DNA of 41,998 nt, from positions 1 to 41,998 of the forward strand of contig JALEPL010000020.1 of NCBI GenBank assembly GCA_022766245.1, read 5' to 3'. Within the stretch, counting starts at the first letter, position 1. Every line of letters starts with the position of its first letter. The stretch is from Lachnospiraceae bacterium. Lineage in GTDB: Bacteria > Bacillota > Clostridia > Lachnospirales > Lachnospiraceae. Shown here in pieces: positions 8,561 through 15,045 of the stretch. The notes under the pieces were generated by a model, which worked only from the letters and a program-made list of their open reading frames with translations, did no database searches and had not been told where the DNA came from. Both the position numbers and the translations under genes were made by a program.

Positions 8561-9211
8561 ATGCCATTTTCTTTTGATTTTTGTATGGATATTTTGGGAA
8601 CCATCGCATTTGCCATATCAGGTGCCATGGTTGCAATCAGAAAAGAAATGGATATTTTTGGCGTCAATATTCTGGCAATTGTTACGTCGGTAGGCGGCGG
8701 CATGATTCGGGATCTTTTAATCGGAAATGTGCCGCCGGAGATGTTTCAGAATCCCATCTACACGTTGGTTGCGGTAATCGTTGCGAATATTGTGTTTGCG
8801 TTTGCCTATTGGAACAAAAAGAATGTGAAGCGTACTTTTTTGAATGTATACGAGAAAATGCTGTTTCTTTTTGATACACTGGGACTGGCCGTATTCACGG
8901 TAGATGGTGTCAATGCCGGCATGCATTCGGAATACGCTTCCAATGTCTTTCTGGTGGTTTTCCTTGGCGTGATTACCGGTGTGGGCGGCGGCGTTCTCCG
9001 GGATACCATGGCCAACGAGCTGCCTTATATTTTTGTGAAACACATTTATGCCTGTGCCTCTATTTTAGGGGCGATTGCTACGGTATACTGCTGGAAATAT
9101 CTGGGAGAAAACACGGCAATCTTTGCGGGATTTATTGTAATTCTTATTATTCGCCTGCTGGCGGCTCATTTCCAATGGGATTTGCCCCGTGTGACAAAAA
9201 AGGGAGACTAA
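8561..9211 (+). CDS. TRIC-type cation channel family protein (UPF0126), 216 aa
   Basis: An integral membrane protein of about seven helices with two homologous halves. Each half carries a glycine-rich turn: VGGGMIRDLLIG (residues about 46-57) and VGGGVLRDTMA (about 141-151). This internal repeat is the mark of the bacterial trimeric intracellular cation channel family, formerly UPF0126/YicG. Length is typical. The start follows GAGGAGG. larB begins two bases after its stop, so it is probably co-transcribed with the nickel cofactor genes. A substrate role in that pathway is not established. Confidence 0.9.
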   Translation: MPFSFDFCMDILGTIAFAISGAMVAIRKEMDIFGVNILAIVTSVGGGMIRDLLIGNVPPEMFQNPIYTLVAVIVANIVFAFAYWNKKNVKRTFLNVYEKMLFLFDTLGLAVFTVDGVNAGMHSEYASNVFLVVFLGVITGVGGGVLRDTMANELPYIFVKHIYACASILGAIATVYCWKYLGENTAIFAGFIVILIIRLLAAHFQWDLPRVTKKGD

Positions 9212-9212
9212 C

Positions 9213-9977
9213 ATGGAAGCAAGGGAAGTATTAGAACAGGTAAAAAACGGAAGCCTCTCTGTGGAGGAGGCAGAGCAGTATTTTCGCAGGGAGCCCTTTG
9301 AAGAACTGGGCTATGCCAAACTGGATATCCATCGAAAGCTTCGCTCTGGTTTCCCGGAGGTAATCTTTTGTCCGGGAAAATCGGATGAGCATCTGCTTCA
9401 GATCTTTCAGAGAATCTATGAGGAGGAGGGGGAAGTTCTGGGCACCCGGGCCACAGAGGAGCAGTATCGGCTTTTGAAGGCGCAGATGCCGGAGGTGGAA
9501 TATGATGCTCTGTCCCGCATAGTAAAGCTGGAAAAGCCTGGAAAGAAGCTGGTGGGACAGATTGCAGTCTGCACCGCAGGCACCGCAGATATTCCCGTGG
9601 CGGAGGAGGCGGCCCAGACGGCAGAGTATTTTGGCAGCAGGGTGGAGCGCATCTATGACGTGGGGGTCAGCGGAATCCATCGATTGCTGTCCCAGGTGGA
9701 GGTGATACAGAGTGCCAACTGTGTGGTGGCGGTGGCCGGTATGGAAGGAGCCTTGGGCAGTGTCATCGGAGGGCTGGTGGACAAGCCGGTAATCGCAGTG
9801 CCCACTTCTGTGGGCTATGGAGCCAACCTCAACGGATTATCTGCACTTTTAACCATGATTAACTCCTGCGCCAACGGTGTGGCGGTGGTAAATATCGACA
9901 ATGGATATGGAGCTGGATATCTGGCAACACAAATCAATCGATTGGGAGTAAAAAATACAGGAGAAAGAAATGAGTAG
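9213..9977 (+). CDS. larB: Nickel-pincer nucleotide biosynthesis protein LarB, 254 aa
   Basis: LarB carboxylates and cleaves nicotinic acid adenine dinucleotide, the first step to the nickel-pincer cofactor of lactate racemase and related enzymes. The C-terminal half resembles the PurE (AIR carboxylase) fold: TAGTADIPVAEEAAQTAEYF (residues about 120-140), then VVAVAGMEGALGSVIGGLV and PTSVGYGANLNGLSALLTMI. The N-terminal segment has the LarB-specific LGYAKLDIHRKLR and VIFCPGKS. It overlaps larC by 8 bases. No larA or larE is present in the window. Confidence 0.92.
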   Translation: MEAREVLEQVKNGSLSVEEAEQYFRREPFEELGYAKLDIHRKLRSGFPEVIFCPGKSDEHLLQIFQRIYEEEGEVLGTRATEEQYRLLKAQMPEVEYDALSRIVKLEKPGKKLVGQIAVCTAGTADIPVAEEAAQTAEYFGSRVERIYDVGVSGIHRLLSQVEVIQSANCVVAVAGMEGALGSVIGGLVDKPVIAVPTSVGYGANLNGLSALLTMINSCANGVAVVNIDNGYGAGYLATQINRLGVKNTGERNE

Positions 9978-10872
9978 ACAGTTATATTTAGAGTGCTATT
10001 CGGGAATCAGCGGAGACATGACTGTGGCGGCGCTGGTGGATTTGGGAGTGGATCAGGCAGCGCTTTTGCAGGCACTTTCCACCATTCCGGTGAGTGGTTA
10101 TCAGGTGAGAATCAGCAGGGTAAAAAAAAGCGGTCTGGATGTCTGCGACTTTGACGTGATTCTGGATGCAGATCATGAGAATCACGATCATGATATGGAA
10201 TATCTGTACGGGCATCTGCATGACCAATTTCATGAACGTGAACATGAGCATGATCATGTTCATGAGGGGCATGTCCATGAGCATAGCTTTCATGAATACG
10301 ATGGCACGCAGGGGTGCGACCACGAACATAATCATCATGAGCACACCCATGGACATCATCACGAACACCGTGGTCTGCCTGAAATCCTGTCCATCATAGA
10401 TCAAACACAGATTAGCGCCCATGCGAAAGAAATCGCAAGAGATATATTTGAAATTCTGGCGCAGGCTGAGGCAAAGGCCCATGGCGTGCCGGTGGAACAG
10501 GTACATTTTCATGAAGTGGGGGCAGTGGATTCCATTGTGGATGTGATTGCGGTGGCATTCTGCGTGGATGCACTGGGCATTTCAGAGGTAATCGTGCCTG
10601 TGCTTTATGAGGGGACAGGAACGGTGCGGTGTCAGCATGGGATTCTGCCGGTTCCCGTGCCGGCGGTGGCAAATATTGCGGCAGCCTACGGATTGAAATT
10701 ACACCTGACTCCGGATTCCGGCGAGTATGTGACGCCCACCGGAGCAGCCATTGTGGCGGCTCTGCGCACAAGGGAGAATTTACCGGAGGAGTATCGCATC
10801 GAGGCAATCGGTCTTGGCGCCGGCAAACGCCAGACCAGCCGCAGCGGTATTCTGCGGGCCATGCTTCTTTAG
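9970..10872 (+). CDS. larC: LarC N-terminal subunit (LarC1), nickel insertion protein, 300 aa
   Basis: LarC uses CTP to insert nickel into the pincer nucleotide. The start YLECYSGISGDMTVAALVDL and later EVGAVDSIVDVIAVA and DSGEYVTPTGAAIVAAL are LarC family blocks. Residues about 66-136 form a histidine-rich segment (HEHDHVHEGHVHEH and similar), likely for nickel storage. The protein stops at GILRAMLL, where full LarC (about 400 aa) continues into the C-terminal domain. In some bacteria that part (LarC2) follows in another frame and is joined by frameshifting. Here no such frame follows; a hairpin begins at the stop codon. So it is LarC1 only, or the C-terminal part has been lost. Confidence 0.88.
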   Translation: MSRQLYLECYSGISGDMTVAALVDLGVDQAALLQALSTIPVSGYQVRISRVKKSGLDVCDFDVILDADHENHDHDMEYLYGHLHDQFHEREHEHDHVHEGHVHEHSFHEYDGTQGCDHEHNHHEHTHGHHHEHRGLPEILSIIDQTQISAHAKEIARDIFEILAQAEAKAHGVPVEQVHFHEVGAVDSIVDVIAVAFCVDALGISEVIVPVLYEGTGTVRCQHGILPVPVPAVANIAAAYGLKLHLTPDSGEYVTPTGAAIVAALRTRENLPEEYRIEAIGLGAGKRQTSRSGILRAMLL

Positions 10873-10905
10873 GGACGCTTCTTTTGTCACAAGGAGCGTC
10901 CCTTT
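10872..10905 (+). terminator. Hairpin and short T run overlapping the larC stop (REP-like)
   Basis: GGGACGCT (10872-10879) pairs with AGCGTCCC (10895-10902), followed by TTT. The hairpin begins at the last base of the TAG stop of larC. It shares the string TCTTTTGTCA with 12628-12637. It can serve as a terminator, or be a REP-like element that replaced the gene's 3' end. Confidence 0.65.
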
Positions 10906-10970
10906 GTCTTGTGAATAAACATCCCGCCAAATGCGTATGCTAGTACCAGCACACAAAAAGGTGAGGGATT

Positions 10971-12311
10971 ATGTACACACAACAACAGCAATACGAAAAA
11001 ATGATGAGAACACCAATTCCCCGATTGGTCTTTTCTCTGGCCATACCTACGGTGATCGGCATGCTGATTACTTCGGTATACAACATGACGGATGCGTACT
11101 TTGTTGCAGGGCTGGGAGAGGAGAGCACGGCGGCAATTGGTGTTGTTTTTTCTCTGATGGCTCTGATTCAGGCCATAGGATTTGCCCTTGGAATGGGGGC
11201 AGGAAGTACATTGTCCCGGCTTTTGGGAAAACAGAAACGGCAAGAGGCAGCAGCAGTAATCCTATGGGGTGTTGCTCTTGCTCTGGTGTCAGGGGCAAGC
11301 CTTAGCATAACAGGCCTGTTTTGGCTGGAGCCTATGATGGAGCTTTTGGGAGCCTCAGAAACCGTGCTGCCCTATGCAGTTTCCTACGGCAGATATATCC
11401 TCTATGCGGTGCCATCTATGATTTTGTCGCTGGTGTTTCACAACCTGTTGCGTTCCATGGGAGCGGCAAAGCAGGCATTGGCGGGTACGGCGTTGGGAGG
11501 AATTTTCAATATTGTATTAGACCCGCTTTTGATTTTTTCGCTGGAGCAGGGGATTGTTGGGGCTGCCATTGCCACCGGCATCAGCCAGACGGTAAGTTTT
11601 TTCTTTTTTCTGGTCTGTTTTTGGAAAAAGAGAAAGAGCCTGTCGCTGTCGCTGGAGGTTTTGAAACGGCAGAGTAGTCTGGTTCCGGTAATTTTACGAC
11701 AGGGATTTCCTTCCTTTTTGCGACAGGGGCTGGCCAGTGTGGCAACGATACTGTTGAATCGGCAGGCCCGGGGTTACGGGGATGATGCGTTGGCTGCTTT
11801 TTCCCTGGCAGGAAGAGTTTTTGCGGTATTGTTCTGCGTGATCATCGGATTTGGACAGGGCTTTCAGCCGGTGGCAGGATATAACTATGGCGCCGGAAAG
11901 TGGAAACGGGTGCGGGAGGCTTTTTATTTTACGTTGTTTGTGGAGACTGGGATTATGATTCTTCTGGGACTGAGGGGCTTTTCGCTATCTGAGGAACTGA
12001 TGTCACTTTTCCTGGCAAAAAATGAGAGAGTGATTCTCATTGGCAGTGCGGTGCTCCGTTGGCAGTTCGTCACACTCGGATTTGTTCCTTTGGGCGTAGT
12101 ATCCAATATGTTGTTTCAGTCTGTGGGGAAAAATGGAATTTCTACACTTTTATCCGCATGCAGGCAGGGGATTTTCTTTGTGCCCTTGCTTTATTTTTTT
12201 TCATTTGTATGGGGATTAAATGGACTGGTGATGACGCAGGCCCTTTCGGATGTGCTGTCTGCACTGATTTGTATTCCTTTTGATGTAAGATTCTTAAAGA
12301 AAGTAAATTGA
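10971..12311 (+). CDS. MATE family efflux transporter, 446 aa
   Basis: A twelve-helix membrane exporter of the MATE family, which uses Na+ or H+ gradients to expel drugs or metabolites. The N-terminus has PRLVFSLAIPTVIGMLITSV and YNMTDAYFVAGLG, typical of helix 1-2 of NorM/DinF-like members. Repeats of the two six-helix bundles are visible (IGFALGMGAGSTLSRLLG and IIGFGQGFQPVAGYNYGA). Length is standard. The start follows AAAGGTGAGGG. It lies 98 bases after larC with a hairpin between. The substrate cannot be inferred. Confidence 0.93.
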   Translation: MYTQQQQYEKMMRTPIPRLVFSLAIPTVIGMLITSVYNMTDAYFVAGLGEESTAAIGVVFSLMALIQAIGFALGMGAGSTLSRLLGKQKRQEAAAVILWGVALALVSGASLSITGLFWLEPMMELLGASETVLPYAVSYGRYILYAVPSMILSLVFHNLLRSMGAAKQALAGTALGGIFNIVLDPLLIFSLEQGIVGAAIATGISQTVSFFFFLVCFWKKRKSLSLSLEVLKRQSSLVPVILRQGFPSFLRQGLASVATILLNRQARGYGDDALAAFSLAGRVFAVLFCVIIGFGQGFQPVAGYNYGAGKWKRVREAFYFTLFVETGIMILLGLRGFSLSEELMSLFLAKNERVILIGSAVLRWQFVTLGFVPLGVVSNMLFQSVGKNGISTLLSACRQGIFFVPLLYFFSFVWGLNGLVMTQALSDVLSALICIPFDVRFLKKVN

Positions 12312-12376
12312 CTTGGTATTCCATGGCCGGTCAGAGAGACGGTCGCTCAGAATGGGCGCCGCTTTCATCTGCCGAC

Positions 12377-12511
12377 TTACCGGCACATTTCTACAAGATA
12401 GGCCAACATAGAGATAGGTCTTCTGTTCTGTGCTTTCATGCAGGCTACATATTTCTCATAAGCTTCAAAAAACTCGGAAAGACCAGCCTGTGCGTCTTTG
12501 TTTGCAAACAT
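12377..12511 (-). CDS. Short uncharacterised protein with its own near-consensus promoter, 44 aa
   Basis: Encoded opposite to its neighbours. The ATG (complement of 12509-12511) follows AGGAGGGAG by 4 bases, and a promoter with TTGACT-17-TACAAT lies upstream. The protein begins MFANKDAQAGLSEFFEAYEK, is soluble and mostly helical, contains two Cys, and ends LAYLVEMCR. No signal peptide, membrane helix or metal motif is evident. The combination of promoter and ribosome site argues for real expression. I do not recognise the family. It could also be the intact start of a truncated longer gene. Confidence 0.6.
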   Translation of the reverse strand: MFANKDAQAGLSEFFEAYEKYVACMKAQNRRPISMLAYLVEMCR

Positions 12512-12545
12512 TGTGCTCCCTCCTTTTCTTTTTGATTTCGGTCAT

Positions 12546-12574
12546 ATTGTATACATAAATTTGGAGAAAGTCAA
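12546..12574 (-). promoter_or_regulatory. Sigma-A promoter of the 44-aa minus-strand gene
   Basis: On the minus strand TTGACT (complement of 12569-12574) and TACAAT (complement of 12546-12551) are spaced by exactly 17 bases, about 35 bases before the start codon. Confidence 0.75.
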
Positions 12575-12620
12575 CAAAAAAGTATGTAAAATTTGTGTAT
12601 TATTTACAATACAAGCTGCA

Positions 12621-12639
12621 GGGACGTCTCTTTTGTCAT
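12621..12639 (+). repeat. GGGACG/TTTTGTCA repeat fragment
   Basis: GGGACGTCTCTTTTGTCAT shares its ends with the larC-distal hairpin at 10872-10902 but lacks a pairing partner. It is probably a half copy of the same REP-like unit. Confidence 0.4.
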
Positions 12640-12707
12640 GTCTTGTGTTTCGGTGAAAATGGGTGTAGGATAAGTGGGAAGTATAGAGAGGGATTAGGGA
12701 ACGAAAG

Positions 12708-13466
12708 ATGGAACAACAGGATTATCTGGATGAAGAACTGAGACGAAGACGGGCCAGAGCGATAGAGAAAAGAAGACTTAGAAGAAGAAAACGCATGCAG
12801 CAGCTTTGGATACGAAGAGGAATTATAGTATTCAGCTTTGTCCTTGCAATATGTGGAATTGTAAAACTGGCACAGTATATCGGAAGCCGGGGAATGCGGG
12901 AGGCAATGTCAGAATCATTGCCCCAGAAGATGGTATTGGATCCGCCGGATTACCAGGTGGATCTTTTGAGTATCAATGCTTATTCCAGGCCGGGGCTTGC
13001 CATAGAGGAAGTGAACGGAATCGTGGTTCATTACACGGCGAACCCCGGAACGACAGCACAACAGAATCGTAATTATTTTGAGGGATTGAAGGACAGCCAT
13101 GACACCTATGCCAGCAGTCATTTTGTCATTGGTCTGGATGGGGAAATTGTCCAATGTATTCCCTGTAATGAGATTTCCTATGCCTCCAATGAGCGAAACA
13201 GCGATACCATTTCCATAGAGTGCTGTATCCCGGATGAGACCGGTGCCTTTAATCAGTCGACATATGATACACTGGTACATCTGACAGCATGGCTGTTGGG
13301 ACGCTATGACCTTACCACGGAGGATGTGATTCGTCATTATGATATAACAGGAAAGATTTGCCCCAAATATTACGTGGAACATGAGGATGCATGGAACCGC
13401 TTTAAAGAGGATGTAAACCAATACATTAACGAGAATGGTGTATTGGAGGAAAGTCTTGCCAAATAA
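12708..13466 (+). CDS. Membrane-anchored N-acetylmuramoyl-L-alanine amidase (Amidase_2), 252 aa
   Basis: Cleaves the bond between MurNAc and the peptide in cell-wall peptidoglycan. The N-terminus is strongly basic (RRRRARAIEKRRLRRRKR), followed by one membrane helix (residues about 38-54), so the enzyme is anchored with its catalytic domain outside. The domain has the zinc ligands of the AmpD/PGRP-like family: His108 in VVHYTAN, His210 in RHYDITG and Cys218 in KICPK. SSHFVIGLDGEIVQCIP and YASNERNSDTISIE are family blocks. It has its own start with weak GGGA upstream. A target in sporulation or wall turnover is possible but not shown. Confidence 0.9.
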   Translation: MEQQDYLDEELRRRRARAIEKRRLRRRKRMQQLWIRRGIIVFSFVLAICGIVKLAQYIGSRGMREAMSESLPQKMVLDPPDYQVDLLSINAYSRPGLAIEEVNGIVVHYTANPGTTAQQNRNYFEGLKDSHDTYASSHFVIGLDGEIVQCIPCNEISYASNERNSDTISIECCIPDETGAFNQSTYDTLVHLTAWLLGRYDLTTEDVIRHYDITGKICPKYYVEHEDAWNRFKEDVNQYINENGVLEESLAK

Positions 13467-13564
13467 GCATAAATCAAGTAATATACATGATAAATGGGCA
13501 GTTTTACAGGAGTTTATTCCTAACATATTGTGTATTACTGGAATCAAAAAACAAGAGGTTTAGA

Positions 13565-15043
13565 ATGATAGATACAATTTGCAGAGAACTGGAGTCAGGA
13601 ACGAATATTCGTGGACAGTTGATTGCGTTGAAGCAAGAGATTAAGGATGAGCAGGAGTTAAATCAGTGGAGAGCCTATCACCGGAAATATCCGGTTTTGT
13701 ATGGCTATCTTTCCCACGAGGATCCAAAGGTGCGTAAAAATGCAGCTGTGATTTTGGGGCAGACAGAGGGAAATGCTGCGGTGTCGGCATTGTATGAGGC
13801 ATATGAGAAGGAACAGACTCTTTTTGTACGGAGTGCTTATCTGGATGCCATGATGAATCTGGATGTGACTGGGTATATAGATGCCTTTCGGGAACAGGCG
13901 AAAAGGCTGATTGATACGACACCGGCGGAAGAGGAAAAAAAGCATATCTATGCGGAAATACATGGTTTGCTTCAGCTCATTCGTAAATTCGATGGGGACA
14001 GGCACCATAAATTTACAGGATATGACATACCGGTAGAGTTATTATTAACCACAACACCGAATTATCAGAAGTTGACTTTGGCACAGCTTCCCAGGGGAAC
14101 TGCAAAAGCAGTCAAGGCAGGGGTGTTGGTACGGACGGAACAGCTGCGTCAGGTGATTGCCATCCGAACCTTCCGGGAGCTGCTGTTTGTCCTTCAGGGT
14201 AATCATCACATCAGTGGATCACCCCAACAGATTGCCGGGGAGATTCTTGCCACCAATCTGTTGGAACTTTTAGACCGGATTCATGAGGGAGAGTTTCCAT
14301 ATTCATTTCGTCTGGATGTAAAGGGAACAATCTCTTCAGATAAGCGTGCACAGTTGATTCATCGCGTAGCGGAGCAGCTGGAGCAGCAGTCCGGTTATCG
14401 CTTGTTTAATGCACCGGATAATTATGAACTGGAAATCAGGCTGATGATCAATGAGGATGAAAGTATTCATCCGATTTTGAAGCTGTTTACCATACCGATG
14501 CGGCGTTTTTCCTATCGCAAGCAGGCAGTGGCAGCATCCATTCATCCGGCTACGGCGGCACTGCTCATGCAGTTGGCTAAGCCTTATCTGAAGGAAGGAG
14601 CACAGGTTTTGGATCCTTTTTGCGGAGTGGGAACCATGCTGATTGAGCGTGACATGCTGGTGCCGGCAGGAGATATGTATGGGACAGATATTTTTGGAGA
14701 GGCGATTTTAAAGGCTAGGGAGAATGCGCAGGCAGCAGGCCGGAGCGTTAATTACATCAATCGGGATTTCTTTGATTTTACACATAAATACCTGTTTGAT
14801 GAGGTCGTTACCAATATGCCGGTGCGGGGAAAGAAAACGAAGGAACAACAGGATCAGTTCTACAGTGACTTCTTTCATCGAATCGGACAGTTCTTAAAAC
14901 CGGGGAGTATCATGGTGTTGTATACCAATGAGATGGGGTTTGTAAAAAAGCAGCTTCGTCTGCATCGGGAGTTTTCCATGGTTCAGGAATACCTGATCCG
15001 GAAAAAGGATGAGTTTTATCTATATGTGATTAGGATAGGATAA
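13565..15043 (+). CDS. HEAT-repeat protein fused to a TRM11/RlmK-like methyltransferase, 492 aa
   Basis: The C-terminal third is a Rossmann methyltransferase. VLDPFCGVGTMLIERDM is the SAM motif I of the UPF0020/TRM11-like RNA and DNA methylases, and VVTNMPVRGKK stands where NPPYG-type catalytic motif IV is expected. That motif is altered, so the target atom is uncertain. The N-terminal part has a HEAT-like repeat (DPKVRKNAAVILGQTEG). No clear THUMP domain is seen. The start at 13565 follows AGAGG; an upstream in-frame ATG at 13487 lacks a ribosome site. The next gene begins two bases after the stop. The best guess is an RNA methyltransferase. Confidence 0.8.
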   Translation: MIDTICRELESGTNIRGQLIALKQEIKDEQELNQWRAYHRKYPVLYGYLSHEDPKVRKNAAVILGQTEGNAAVSALYEAYEKEQTLFVRSAYLDAMMNLDVTGYIDAFREQAKRLIDTTPAEEEKKHIYAEIHGLLQLIRKFDGDRHHKFTGYDIPVELLLTTTPNYQKLTLAQLPRGTAKAVKAGVLVRTEQLRQVIAIRTFRELLFVLQGNHHISGSPQQIAGEILATNLLELLDRIHEGEFPYSFRLDVKGTISSDKRAQLIHRVAEQLEQQSGYRLFNAPDNYELEIRLMINEDESIHPILKLFTIPMRRFSYRKQAVAASIHPATAALLMQLAKPYLKEGAQVLDPFCGVGTMLIERDMLVPAGDMYGTDIFGEAILKARENAQAAGRSVNYINRDFFDFTHKYLFDEVVTNMPVRGKKTKEQQDQFYSDFFHRIGQFLKPGSIMVLYTNEMGFVKKQLRLHREFSMVQEYLIRKKDEFYLYVIRIG

Positions 15044-15045
15044 AG

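Noticed and set aside
9988-10512. A long minus-strand frame rich in Met and Ile opposite larC.
   Set aside because: Shadow of the CAT/GAT-rich histidine codons of larC; no ribosome site.
12312-12376. A terminator for the MATE gene in CGGTCAGAGAGACGGTC.
   Set aside because: CGGTC occurs as a direct, not inverted, repeat, so no stem forms.
13487-13564. Upstream start for the HEAT/methyltransferase protein.
   Set aside because: No ribosome site before 13487; AGAGG precedes the ATG at 13565.
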